Origin: an uncultured Collinsella sp.
GTDB lineage: Bacteria > Actinomycetota > Coriobacteriia > Coriobacteriales > Coriobacteriaceae
Assembly: GCA_934630735.1 (NCBI GenBank)
Contig: CAKTWK010000012.1
Location: 1-56,885 of the forward strand
Direction: 5' to 3'
Length of the DNA stretch: 56,885 nt
Positions within the stretch are counted from its first letter, which is position 1. Each line of letters begins with the position of its first letter. The position numbers and the translations under genes are program-made. Positions 8,106 to 16,794 of the stretch are shown one piece after another. The notes below the pieces were generated by a model. It was not told the origin of the DNA, searched no databases, and saw only the letters and a program-made list of their open reading frames with translations.

Positions 8106-9563
8106 CTAACCGATCCAGCTGGCCGAAAGCGGGCCGCTGACGATGACCATGATGATGAGCACGATGAACACGAACGCCATCGCGCGGGGAAGCGGGGCTC
8201 CCGCAGCGACCTCTTCGCTCGGCTCGCCGGGCAGGCAATAGCCCATCCACTTGAGGAACCAGGCAAAGGTGGCGACAGTCTCGGCGACCATGATGCACAC
8301 GAGCACCAGGATCGCGACGTTGCCGGCACCCACAGAGAAGCCGCCGGCGATGATCTGGAACTTCGAGAAGAACGTGTTCATGGGCGGCACGCCGGCAATG
8401 GCGAGCGCCGCGACACCAAAGCCCACGCCCGAAATCGGGTACTTCTTTACGATGCCGCGAAGCTTGGGCAGCATACGCGTGCCGAGGGTGAAGGAGAACG
8501 AACCGGCAATCAGGAAGAACAGCGTCTTGGCGAAAGCGTGGTTAAAGATGTGGCAAACAGCGCCATCAAAGGCCAGCTGGCTGCCAAAGACCGAAAGGCC
8601 CAGACCAAAGAACACATAGGAGAGCTGGGCGATCGTGGAGAAGGCCAGCAGACGCTTCATGTCCTTTTGCGGCAGGTACATAAGGAAACCAAAGAGCATG
8701 GTGACCATGGCGTCGATAATGGCAACCCAGCCCACGATCTCGGGAATCTCGCCGGCAGAAACGAGTGCACGCGCGAACACGCACACGCCGACCTTGACCA
8801 TCGAGGCACCATGCAGGTAGGCCGAAACAGGCGTCGGCGCCTCCATGGCCGAAGGCAGCCACATGTACATGGGAACCTGTGCGGACTTGGCCCAGGCCGC
8901 AAACAACACGAGCAAAAGGACGATGGCCTTGAGCTTGGCATCGAGGCCGGCAATCGCGGTAATGGCGAAGGTGCCGGTGTGGGCAAACACAATGGCGGCG
9001 CCCAGATACAGGCCGAGCGCACCGATATGCGTGATGATCAGAGCCTTCATGCCGGCCTTCTTGGCCGTAGGCGTCATGTAGTAGCTAATAAGGCCCCAAG
9101 AGCACGCACCCGTGATCTCAAAGAACACGAGCTGGCCCAAAAGGGTCGAGCTGTACACGAGGCCGGCCATGGCGCCGATGAAGGTCGCGAGGTATGCGTA
9201 GAAGCGACGACGCGGCGCGTCGGGATGCTCACGGTTATTCTCGCTCATATAGGGAATCGAATAGATCACGACAAGCAGGCCGATACCCACAAAGGCGGGC
9301 GCGAGCAGCGTGCTCATGCGATCGAAGGTGAATCCCATGACGAGGGTCTGCCCAAACGAGATCAGGGGGACCTGCGTGTCGGGCATGCCGGCGCCGGCGA
9401 AATTCGCGGCGAGGGCGATGGTGCAAGCCGTCGAGACGGCGGCACCCAAAACGCTGAACCACTTGGCGTACGGACGGGGGAACAGGGCGACGAGCACCGA
9501 GGCCACCATCGGGGCCGCGATAGCGACCAAGCCGAGAAGGGACAGACTGACTGCAAATGACAT
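8106..9563 (-). CDS. hyfD: Hydrogenase-4 membrane subunit HyfD
   Basis: A 485-residue antiporter-like membrane subunit related to NuoN/NuoM and Mrp proteins. It has an N-terminal helix bundle, a FFEITGACSWGLISYYMTP segment with the conserved Glu of the fifth helix, the WAKSAQVPMYMWLPSAMEAPTPVSAYLH block with the conserved Lys, and AFSTIAQLSYVFFG. About 14 helices are predicted by eye. It is one of three antiporter-like subunits expected to pump ions when electrons flow from formate to H2. The position between hyfC and hyfE matches the hyf operon order. NuoN-like assignment alone would be the only alternative. Confidence 0.9.
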   Translation of the reverse strand: MSFAVSLSLLGLVAIAAPMVASVLVALFPRPYAKWFSVLGAAVSTACTIALAANFAGAGMPDTQVPLISFGQTLVMGFTFDRMSTLLAPAFVGIGLLVVIYSIPYMSENNREHPDAPRRRFYAYLATFIGAMAGLVYSSTLLGQLVFFEITGACSWGLISYYMTPTAKKAGMKALIITHIGALGLYLGAAIVFAHTGTFAITAIAGLDAKLKAIVLLLVLFAAWAKSAQVPMYMWLPSAMEAPTPVSAYLHGASMVKVGVCVFARALVSAGEIPEIVGWVAIIDAMVTMLFGFLMYLPQKDMKRLLAFSTIAQLSYVFFGLGLSVFGSQLAFDGAVCHIFNHAFAKTLFFLIAGSFSFTLGTRMLPKLRGIVKKYPISGVGFGVAALAIAGVPPMNTFFSKFQIIAGGFSVGAGNVAILVLVCIMVAETVATFAWFLKWMGYCLPGEPSEEVAAGAPLPRAMAFVFIVLIIMVIVSGPLSASWIG

Positions 9564-9578
9564 TGTTTCTCCCTTCTC

Positions 9579-10505
9579 CTACACGCCGACGACCACGAAG
9601 ACAAACGCCAGAACGGCGATGCCCACGACGGCCCAGGTCTGATTGCCAAGCACCTTAAAGCGCGAGCGCGAGCAGGAGTTCTCGATCACGCCGCACACGA
9701 CAAAGTCGATCAGGCACTTCACCAGGAAGATGACCGCGCCCAGAACGGCGGCGGCGCCCACAGTCGCGGGCTCGCCCCAGGGGACGAAGATCGCGCAGAA
9801 CCAGGCAACGACCAGAACCTGCTTCATGGACATGGCGAGCTTGGCCATCGCAAGCGACGGTCCGGAAAGCTCGGCGAGCGGACCTTCCTGAAGCTCCTGC
9901 TCGGCCTCGGCCTGATCAAACGGCAGCTTGCCGAGCTCCATGTAGCAGGCAATCGCAAAGCCGATGCCGGCGAGGATCACGGCGACCGGCGCGTCGACGG
10001 CACCCGTCATGATGTGCTGACCCATGGTGGCGATATCGGTGGAGCCGCACACCAGGGCGGCGGCAAACAGCGCCAGCAGCATGGACGGCTCGATGAGCAC
10101 GCTCATGAGCAGCTCGCGAACGCCGCCGATACCGGCGTAGGCGTTGGACGAATCCACACCGCAGAGGGCGAAGAAAAAGCGGGCAAGCGCCAGGCTGTAC
10201 ATGATGGTGATGGCGTCACCAAAGACCGGGATGGGGCTTTGCGCCGTAAAGAGCGGCAAGCCCATCGCGAGCATAAAGGCGACGGCGAAGAACAGCGGCG
10301 GCATAATGCGCAGCGCAAAGCTCGCGTCCTCGCTCTGGGACTCGGGGCGCGCAAAGAGCTTGGCCAGGTCGCGATAGTCCTGCATGATGCTGGGGCCGCG
10401 ACGGTTGTGCATCTTGGCGCGAATCACGCGACCGAGACCGGAGAAGAACGGTGCGACGGCCATGACGACCACGCCCTGCAGAACGGCAAGTACGATGTTG
10501 TTCAT
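9579..10505 (-). CDS. hyfC: Hydrogenase-4 membrane subunit HyfC/HycD (NuoH-like)
   Basis: A 308-residue membrane protein of the NuoH/HycD family that anchors the soluble hydrogenase arm. Recognisable are GLGRVIRAKMHNRRGPSIMQDYRDLAKLFARP at the N-terminus, the equivalent of the NuoH quinone-site loop, and LPFDQAEAEQELQEGPLAELSGP, the acidic loop that in complex I faces the quinone chamber. Eight hydrophobic helices fit the family. ATG 10505 lies 12 bp after the hyfB stop with a GGAG upstream. In a hydrogenase the acidic loop is thought to couple redox change to ion pumping. Confidence 0.93.
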   Translation of the reverse strand: MNNIVLAVLQGVVVMAVAPFFSGLGRVIRAKMHNRRGPSIMQDYRDLAKLFARPESQSEDASFALRIMPPLFFAVAFMLAMGLPLFTAQSPIPVFGDAITIMYSLALARFFFALCGVDSSNAYAGIGGVRELLMSVLIEPSMLLALFAAALVCGSTDIATMGQHIMTGAVDAPVAVILAGIGFAIACYMELGKLPFDQAEAEQELQEGPLAELSGPSLAMAKLAMSMKQVLVVAWFCAIFVPWGEPATVGAAAVLGAVIFLVKCLIDFVVCGVIENSCSRSRFKVLGNQTWAVVGIAVLAFVFVVVGV

Positions 10506-10517
10506 GCTCTCCCCTCC

Positions 10518-12536
10518 TTAACCCATTTGCACGGCGAGCACGAGGAACACCACGAGTGCCGCGACGATGTAGCAGATATAGATGCTGTAGTTGCCGCCCT
10601 CGAGCTTAGTCGCGAGGTCGGCGAGCTTCTCGACACCCTTATGCGGGGCATCGACGAGAACCTTGTCGGGTACGGGCTCCACAGCCTCGGCCACACCGGT
10701 GAGCTTCTGGAAGAAGTGTGCGATGGACCAGCAGACGGCCGTGCAGCGGTCGCGCAGCGTGTAGAGCGGCTGCATAAACCAGGACACCTCGGAGGCAAAG
10801 GTCGTGGCCACGACGGGCATATGCTCGTTGGGAGCATAGCCGCATGCCCACGGCTGGGACTTCTGCACCTTGCCGACGGTCTTGAGCTTGCGATAGCCGC
10901 AGGCAAGGCCGACGAGCACCACGAGCGCAATGGCGATCGCGGGCGTGGAGGTAGCAGCGCCGGAGTACTGGTTCATGAGCTCCATGCCCTCGGCGGCAAA
11001 CACGCCACCGTACGGATGCAGCACAGATGCGGCGACATCGACCAGCACGGGCGCGATCATGGGAGCGCCAATGCCCAGCACGACGCAGATGGCCGCGAGC
11101 AGGCCCTGCGCAAACACCATGGGGGCGGGAACCTCCTTGGCATTGGCCGCGGCCTCGGAGCGGGGCGCGGAGGCAAAGGAGACGCCATAGGCCTTGACGA
11201 AGCACGTGACGGCCAGCGCGCCGGTAATGGCGAGCGCGACGGCAGCGAACACGGCCACGATCATGACGGCCTTGTCGCCCTGCATGGCGGCGTTAAAGAG
11301 CGACTGGTAGGTAAACCACTCGGACACAAAGCCGTTGAACGGCGGGATGGCCGAGATGGCAAGCGCGCCAATAAGGAAGCAGATGGCCGTTGCCGGCATA
11401 CGACGGAACAGGCCGCCCATCTTCTCCATATTGCGCGTACCCGTGGAGTACAGCAGCGCACCGGCGCCCAAGAACAGCTCGCCCTTAAACATCGCGTGGT
11501 TAAACGTGTGGTAGAGGGCGGCCATCAGAGCCAGGACGGCGATGCCGACCGAGTTGAGCGCCATGGCGGCCATGGAGGCGCCGACGCCGAGCAGAATGAT
11601 GCCGATGTTCTCGACAGAGTGATAGGCCAGCAGGCGCTTGATGTCATGCTCCTGCAGGGCGAAGGCCACGCCGAGGACCGACGAGATCGCACCGAAGACC
11701 ATGACCATAAGGCCCCACCAGACCTGAACGCCCGAGGCGGAGAGCAGGTCGAGACCCACCTTGAGGATGCCGAAGATACCGATCTTGATCATGCCGCCGG
11801 ACATAAGGGCCGACACGTTAGACGGCGCCTCGGGATGTGCCTTGGGCAGCCAGCCGTGCAGCGGAATGATACCGGCCTTGGCGCCAAAGCCAAAGAAGGC
11901 GAGCACGAAGCATACGGATGCGACCGCGGGGCTAAACTGCGTGGCGCGGAAATCCGCAAAGGCAAACGAGCCGCCGGCGAAGTTGGTCATGGTGAGGAAG
12001 CTCGCCATGATGAGCACAAAGCCCACGTGCGCGATCACAAAGTAGAGCCAACCGCCATGGATGGAATTCTCGTTCTCCTCGATCACGACCAGGAAGTACG
12101 AGGTCAGCGACATGAGCTCAAAGGCGACCAGGAACCAAAACACGTTGTCGGCGGTGATGACGAGCATCATGGACGCCACGAAGGTGTTAAAGAAGAAGCC
12201 GGCGCGGCCCTTTTTGCCCGGGTACTCATCAAAGTAGTTGAGACCGTAGATCGAACCGGCAAACGCAAGCACCGAGATGAGCGCCACGAACAGGCCGGAC
12301 AGCTGATTGAGCAGCAGCTGGAAATGGGCAAACGGGAAGAACACGATGGTGTCGACCGACGTGACATCGCCCAGCACGGCCTGGATACCGGCCACAAACG
12401 AAAGCACCGCGGCGACGGCGCCGATAAGGCAGCCGGCGGTCTTGGCGGCGTTATCGGCCTTGATCAGCAGAACCGAGGCGAGCGCACCGATGCACGAGAC
12501 GGCAAGCGATGCGATAAACAGCGTCATGCTATCCAT
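10518..12536 (-). CDS. hyfB: Hydrogenase-4 membrane subunit HyfB/HycC (NuoL-like)
   Basis: A 672-residue NuoL-like antiporter subunit, the same length as E. coli HyfB. It carries VAFELMSLTSYFLVV (conserved Glu helix), FGFGAKAGIIPLHGWLPKAHPEAPSNVSALMSGG (Lys/His proton channel) and LLAYHSVENIGII. After about 14 helices there is an extended soluble region with two more helices, resembling the lateral arm of NuoL/HycC. Its ATG overlaps the end of hyfA by 8 bp, which suggests coupled translation. Role: ion translocation in the membrane arm of the formate hydrogenlyase. Confidence 0.93.
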   Translation of the reverse strand: MDSMTLFIASLAVSCIGALASVLLIKADNAAKTAGCLIGAVAAVLSFVAGIQAVLGDVTSVDTIVFFPFAHFQLLLNQLSGLFVALISVLAFAGSIYGLNYFDEYPGKKGRAGFFFNTFVASMMLVITADNVFWFLVAFELMSLTSYFLVVIEENENSIHGGWLYFVIAHVGFVLIMASFLTMTNFAGGSFAFADFRATQFSPAVASVCFVLAFFGFGAKAGIIPLHGWLPKAHPEAPSNVSALMSGGMIKIGIFGILKVGLDLLSASGVQVWWGLMVMVFGAISSVLGVAFALQEHDIKRLLAYHSVENIGIILLGVGASMAAMALNSVGIAVLALMAALYHTFNHAMFKGELFLGAGALLYSTGTRNMEKMGGLFRRMPATAICFLIGALAISAIPPFNGFVSEWFTYQSLFNAAMQGDKAVMIVAVFAAVALAITGALAVTCFVKAYGVSFASAPRSEAAANAKEVPAPMVFAQGLLAAICVVLGIGAPMIAPVLVDVAASVLHPYGGVFAAEGMELMNQYSGAATSTPAIAIALVVLVGLACGYRKLKTVGKVQKSQPWACGYAPNEHMPVVATTFASEVSWFMQPLYTLRDRCTAVCWSIAHFFQKLTGVAEAVEPVPDKVLVDAPHKGVEKLADLATKLEGGNYSIYICYIVAALVVFLVLAVQMG

Positions 12537-13146
12537 TGTTTACGCTCCCTTCTGCTTTCTCGGACAGGCCCTGGGCCACAGCGGTGACGTCGACGGCCGG
12601 ACCGTTTTCGATCGAGCGCAGGCGCTTGGCCTCGTCGAGCTCGCGATCGGCCGCGCCGCCCATGACGGTCAGCGCCTTGGTGGGGCACGCCGCCACACAA
12701 TGCGGGCCGTCCGGATCGAAGGCGCACAGGTCGCACTTGACAGCGCAGGTGTACTGGCCAGGAGCCCACGTAAGCAGGCTGCTCAGGGACTTAGGATACG
12801 AAGGCGTCGGGTCGCACATGCCTGCGACACCGGCGATAGACGTGCCATCGGGATGGATGGCTCCGAAGGGGCACGCGATGGCGCACAGCCTGCACCCGAT
12901 GCACTCCTGCTCCTTGACGTGGATGCGGTCGCCATCGTGCTCGATGGCATTCACCGGGCAAACCTCGGCGCAGGGGGCACCCTCGCAATGGTGGCAGGCA
13001 AGGGCGGCCGAAATACCGCCGGTCTTCACGAGCGCCAGGCGCGGCGTATCCTGAAGACCCTGCATCCGGTGGGCGTCGGCACAGGCGGACTGGCATGTTC
13101 CGCAGCCGATGCACCTCTCCGGGTTGATGTCGATGAAGCGGTTCAT
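12529..13146 (-). CDS. hyfA: Electron-transfer 4Fe-4S protein HyfA/HycB
   Basis: A 205-residue polyferredoxin that carries electrons from FdhF to the hydrogenase arm. It has four 4Fe-4S motifs: CIGCGTCQSAC (Cys12-Cys22), CHHCEGAPCAEVCP, CIGCRLCAIACP, and CDLCAFDPDGPHCVAACP. This arrangement is that of HycB, HyfA and DmsB-type subunits. I chose ATG 13146 because AAAGGAAG lies 7 bp upstream; a GTG two codons earlier would sit too close to it. It is separated from fdhF by a 78-bp gap that contains a large hairpin, while it overlaps hyfB by 8 bp. Confidence 0.92.
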   Translation of the reverse strand: MNRFIDINPERCIGCGTCQSACADAHRMQGLQDTPRLALVKTGGISAALACHHCEGAPCAEVCPVNAIEHDGDRIHVKEQECIGCRLCAIACPFGAIHPDGTSIAGVAGMCDPTPSYPKSLSSLLTWAPGQYTCAVKCDLCAFDPDGPHCVAACPTKALTVMGGAADRELDEAKRLRSIENGPAVDVTAVAQGLSEKAEGSVNNG

Positions 13147-13168
13147 CCCCACTTCCTTTCAAAATAAC

Positions 13169-13203
13169 GGGCCGGGCTCCCGAACGTACGGGACGCCCGG
13201 CCC
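13169..13203 (-). terminator. Large hairpin between fdhF and hyfA (possible attenuator)
   Basis: On the minus strand GGGCCGGGC, a bulged G and TCCCG pair with CGGGAGCCCGGCCC across a 6-base loop. It begins 21 bp after the fdhF stop and ends 22 bp before the hyfA start. The following bases are GTTATTTTG, a poor U-tract, so partial termination or transcript processing that sets fdhF above hydrogenase expression is more likely than a full stop. Confidence 0.6.
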
Positions 13204-13224
13204 AAAAAGCCAACGAGAACGGGA

Positions 13225-15447
13225 CTACACGATTTGATTCACGTGCGTCTCGTCGTCGAACTTGGCGGCGCCGGGCTCAACATCCTGGGGAGCGGCGGCG
13301 TCCACCAGAGCCTGCTTAAGCTCGGTGTACTGACGCTCGACTTCGCCCTCGGCCCAGACCTGGTCGGCAATGGCGTCGACCTGGCAGGCGGAGAACTTGT
13401 CCTCGGGCGTGTGCGAGACCGGGTCGACCTTGTGCATGGTCAGCTCGTTGCACTTACCGATCCACCACTGGTAGGTCATATAGACCGTGCCCTTGTTGAT
13501 ACGGTCGCTCACGTCGGCGCGGCTGTATACCTGGCCGCGGCGGCTGTGAATCGAGACGATGTCGCCGTTCTTGATACCGCGCGCCTGGGCGTCCGCGGGA
13601 TTCATGCGGACAAAGCCGGGCTCGTCGGCGAGCAGCGCCAGCGTCTTGCAGTTGCCGGTCATCGAGCGGCAACTGTAGTGGCCGACCTCGCGGACGGTGC
13701 ACAGGATGAGTGGGTACTCATCGTCGGGAAGCTCGGAGGGCGCCTCCCAGTCGTGCGCCATCAGGTTCGCGCGGCCGTCCTTGGTGGTGAACTTGCCGCC
13801 AGCGAACATGTCGGCCGTGCCGTGGTCGTTCACATCGGTGCTCTTGACGGGCCACTGGGCGTAGCCGCCCTCGGGAGCCATCTTCTCGTAGGTTGCGCCC
13901 ACAAAGTTGGGGCACAGGCTAATGCACTCGTTCCAGATCTGCTCGGTGTTGTCGTAGTGCATGGGGTAGCCCATACGCGTGGACAGGTCCGCGAAGATCT
14001 CCCAGTCGTGGCGGCACTCGCCCTTGGGCGGAACGGCCGCGTCAAAGTGCTGGAAGCTACGGTCGGATGCGGTAAAGACACCCTCGTGCTCGCCCCAAGA
14101 GGTGGCAGGCAGGATGACGTCGGCGAGCATGGTCGTCTGCGTCATAAAGATGTCCTGGCAAATGAACAGATCCAGCTCGGAGAGCGTCTTGCGCATACCG
14201 GCCGAATCGGGCTCGGTCTGCACCGGGTCCTCGCCGTAGTTGTAGAAGCAGTGCACCTTGCCCTCGTCGACCAGGTGGCCCAGGTCGGTGAGCTTGTAGC
14301 CCTCCTCGAGCGGAAGCTTTTCCTCGGGCACGCCCCAAGCCTTGGCAAACTTGGCACGCACAGCCGGGTCGGTGACTTTCTGGTAGCCAGGGTACAGGTT
14401 GGGCAACATGCCCATATCGCAGGAGCCCTGGACGTTATTCTGACCGCGCACGGGCGCGAGGCCGGAATTGGGTTTGCCGATCTGGCCGGCAACGCAGGCG
14501 ATGGAGGCGATGGTGTGCACCGTCTTCAGGTTCTGCTTCTGCTGGCATACGCCCATGCCCCAGCCAATGATGGCAGAGGGCTTCGCCGTGGCGTACATCT
14601 CGGCAGCTTGGTGGATCAACGCGGGCTCGACACCCGTGATGTCCTGTACGGATTCGGGAGTGTAGTTCTTGATGGTCTCCCACCACTCGTCAAAGCCGTT
14701 CGTGTGCTCGGCGACGAATTCCTTGTCGTAGAGGCCATCGTTGACCAGACAGTTGGCAAAGGCGTTGAGGAACGCAACATTGCAACCGTTCTTGATCGGA
14801 AGGTAGATATCGGCGATACGCGCGGTTTCGATATGGCGCGGGTCGGCGACGATGATCTTGCAACCCTTTTCTTTGGCTCGCACGATACGCCTTGCGACGA
14901 TGGGGTGCGAATCGGCAGGGTTATAGCCGAAGAGGAAAATGCAGCCCGCATCCTCCATACCGGGGATGGAGCATGACATGCAACCTGAACCAACCGTGTC
15001 CATCAGACCGAGGACAGTAGGGCCGTGTCAAGTACGGGCGCAGTTGTCCACGCTGTGGGTGCCGATGCACGCACGCGTAAACTTCTGCATGACGTAGTTC
15101 GCCTCATTGCCGCCGCCTCGCGAAGAGCCGGTGGTCATGACAGCGTTAGGACCATATTCGTCAATTATGGCCTGCATCTTAGATGCGGTGAAATCCAGTG
15201 CCTCGTCCCAGCTTACGCGCTCAAGATCCGCGCCCTTAGTGCGGCGGATCATCGGGTGCAGTACGCGAGGAGTCAAGATCTTGGTGTCGTTGATGAAGTC
15301 GTAGCCGCTCATGCCCTTAAGGCACAGCTCGCCCTGGTTGGTGATGCCGTTGAGCGGTTCGGTACCCACGACCTGGCCGTTTTGGACCAAGAGGTTAAAC
15401 TGGCAACCGGCGCCGCAATACGGGCAGATCACTTTATGCTTCTCCAT
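13225..15447 (-). CDS. fdhF: Selenocysteine-containing formate dehydrogenase H (FdhF)
   Basis: A 741-codon gene with an in-frame TGA at codon 140 (15028-15030), read as selenocysteine. Formate is oxidised to CO2 at a Mo-bis-MGD site and electrons go to HyfA or the HydN-like protein. The N-terminus has CPYCGAGC and CLKG (Cys8, 11, 15, 42), the single 4Fe-4S cluster of FdhF. The codon context is NCART-Sec-HGPTV, and Sec140 falls at the same number as in E. coli FdhF. Downstream blocks IFLFGYNPADSHP, GMGVCQ, GQNNVQGSCDMG, TSWGEHEGVF, EVGHYSCRSMTGNC and YMTYQWWIG are typical. Without Sec the gene would wrongly look like two pieces. The start follows AGGAGG at a spacing of 6 bases. No signal peptide, so cytoplasmic. 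Confidence 0.97.
14990..15030 (-). promoter_or_regulatory. UGA selenocysteine codon and SECIS hairpin of fdhF
   Basis: The TGA at 15028-15030 is followed by CACGGCCC, identical to the start of the E. coli fdhF element. Then TGTCC-TC pairs with GA-(T)-GGACA around a GGTCT loop (15005-15009). A GGUCU apical loop about 20 bases after the UGA is the feature recognised by SelB in E. coli fdhF. The stem is perfect apart from one unpaired T on the 3' side. Confidence 0.85.
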
Positions 15448-15470
15448 GACACCCTCCTTCCTTTCTCTGC

Positions 15471-15486
15471 TACCGATTAATCGGTA
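15471..15486. promoter_or_regulatory. 16-bp perfect palindrome between hydN-like gene and fdhF
   Basis: TACCGATTAATCGGTA is a perfect palindrome 24 bp upstream of the fdhF start codon, in the 76-bp gap after the HydN-like gene. Palindromes of this size commonly bind dimeric regulators, but no known regulator can be named from it. Confidence 0.45.
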
Positions 15487-15523
15487 CGTATTTGACAATC
15501 GTTGGGCTTGTATGGCCGCCCGC

Positions 15524-16042
15524 CTACGCCTCGTTTTCGATGGTGGCGCGGGCACGCTCGGCAGTCAGCTCCGCCAGGCGCTCCTCATCCACCAGGGTGA
15601 GGCCCTTGGTCGGACACGCCTCGGCACACGCCGGACCGCCGGGACGGTCCACGCACAGGTCGCACTTGAGCACGAAGCTCTTAGTCTGCGAACCCACGCG
15701 CACGTCGCCCATCAAGACGGGGACCTGCGTGGTCGCCACGCTCACGGCGCCAAAGGGGCAGGCCATGACGCAGCTCTTGCAGCCGATGCAGTTGTCCTCG
15801 TTAACGCCGATGCGATGGTTCTTTGGATCAAAGAACAAGGCGCCCGTGGGACAGGCCTTCGCGCAAGGGGCATCCTCGCAGTGATGGCACGCCACCGGTG
15901 CGGAGATCTCGTACGTACGCGTCACGCGCAGGCGCGGCGCGGCGATGTTGCCGGGGATGTCGTGTGCCTCGATACACGCCGCCATGCAGGTTTGACACCC
16001 AATGCAGCGCGAGGAATCGGCTACGACTCGTTTATTGCCCAT
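15524..16042 (-). CDS. hydN: HydN-like 4Fe-4S electron-transfer protein
   Basis: A 172-residue polyferredoxin close in length and pattern to E. coli HydN, which is encoded next to and works with FdhF. It carries four 4Fe-4S motifs: CIGCQTCMAAC, CHHCEDAPCAKACP, CIGCKSCVMACP and CDLCVDRPGGPACAEACP, and ends with the HydN-like ERARATIENE tail. ATG 16042 follows AGGAGG by 11 bases; a GTG three codons earlier lies too close to that site. It is the first gene of the formate hydrogenlyase cluster, so the operon promoter should lie in the 428-bp gap to its right. A second copy of this family, HyfA, is in the same operon; which one serves FdhF in the complex cannot be told. Confidence 0.85.
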   Translation of the reverse strand: MGNKRVVADSSRCIGCQTCMAACIEAHDIPGNIAAPRLRVTRTYEISAPVACHHCEDAPCAKACPTGALFFDPKNHRIGVNEDNCIGCKSCVMACPFGAVSVATTQVPVLMGDVRVGSQTKSFVLKCDLCVDRPGGPACAEACPTKGLTLVDEERLAELTAERARATIENEA

Positions 16043-16470
16043 GTTGTTCACTCCCTCCTGAATCCCATGCCGGAGAGACCCTGTCGACGTTGCCCCAAGC
16101 CGCCCGTGGCCTGGCATCGGCGTATCGAATGCATGCGGCGAAACAGGCACTCGGTAGAATTTCTCCAACGGTATACAAGTTGAATATACGCAGTTGCAGG
16201 GGGTAAACTTGAGCATAGGCCCTGCAATACGGGTGTATTGCAGGGGTTTGGGCTGGTTAGGATTATTCTCAATAGGATATAAAAGCGAGTGTATTACACG
16301 CGTACGCCCAACAAAGATTTCACGCTCGCTTCTAAAGGATGTAGTACGTTTGTAATAATGTTCACACTCAATTACTCGAGTGCAATAGAGTGGTTGTTAT
16401 AAGATTGGCAATTACTAGCCGAAGCTGTATTTGACTATTCATATTGCACGCTCATTAAGGGAGGCCAGTG
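16043..16470. promoter_or_regulatory. Divergent intergenic region: hydN-fdhF-hyf operon (left) and toxin-antitoxin (right)
   Basis: This 428-bp gap has no gene. It holds a perfect hairpin (16220-16230 with 16235-16245), a dyad GTGTATTACAC at 16289-16299, and repeated heptamers TGCAATA/TATTGCA at 16223, 16236, 16381 and 16442 plus TATTACA/TGTAATA at 16292 and 16351. For the rightward genes an extended -10 (TGTTATAAG, hexamer 16398-16403) is plausible. I found no clear sigma-54 (-24/-12) promoter facing the hydN operon, unlike E. coli fdhF and hyc. Confidence 0.5.
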
Positions 16471-16794
16471 ATGTCATCGACTCAAAAACGAGCCATCCTG
16501 CAGGTGCGCATTCGCGAGGAAGACAAGCAGCATGCCGAGCGTCTCTACGACGCCATGGGCACATCGCTCGCCGAGGCCGTACGTCTATTTGTCGCGCAGA
16601 GCATTTTGATGCGCAAGCTTCCCTTTCAGCCGGTCGCCGTGCGCTCAAAGGACGGCACCGCCGCATATGGATCGCTCAAAGCATATGGGGATCCCAATCG
16701 CCGCTCCGAGGAGCGCAATGCCTGGATTGAATACCTTGCTACAGAAAGCGACGATTCGATTTTGGGTCCCGAGGAAGTAGATATCCATGAGTAG
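16471..16794 (+). CDS. RelB/DinJ-type antitoxin
   Basis: A 107-residue protein with a ribbon-helix-helix-like N-terminus: KRAILQVRIREEDKQHAERLYDAMGTSLAEAVRLFVAQSI fits RelB/DinJ antitoxins. The C-terminal half is acidic and likely wraps the toxin. ATG 16471 follows AGGGAGG by about 6 bases. The end overlaps the next gene by 8 bp, the usual arrangement for a toxin-antitoxin pair, and the product probably represses its own promoter. Direct and inverted GAGTG/CACTC elements (16365-16392) next to the -10 could be its operator. Family is fairly clear; the DinJ or RelB subgroup is not. Confidence 0.75.
   Translation: MSSTQKRAILQVRIREEDKQHAERLYDAMGTSLAEAVRLFVAQSILMRKLPFQPVAVRSKDGTAAYGSLKAYGDPNRRSEERNAWIEYLATESDDSILGPEEVDIHE

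Noticed and set aside
5003..8140. A very long plus-strand open frame (over 1000 codons) opposite hyfG-hyfE, and similar ones at 2108-3706, 8091-9560 and 10014-12587
   Set aside because: They are the antisense of well-conserved hydrogenase genes; their products are repetitive His/Gly/Arg/Asp strings with no family features, an effect of high GC and strong codon bias.
13225..15447. fdhF as a split gene or pseudogene
   Set aside because: The only break is a TGA at the known Sec position with a fitting SECIS hairpin, and both halves are intact.
16043..16470. Sigma-54 promoter for the formate hydrogenlyase operon
   Set aside because: No GG-N10-GC pair with a proper -24/-12 context was found facing hydN.
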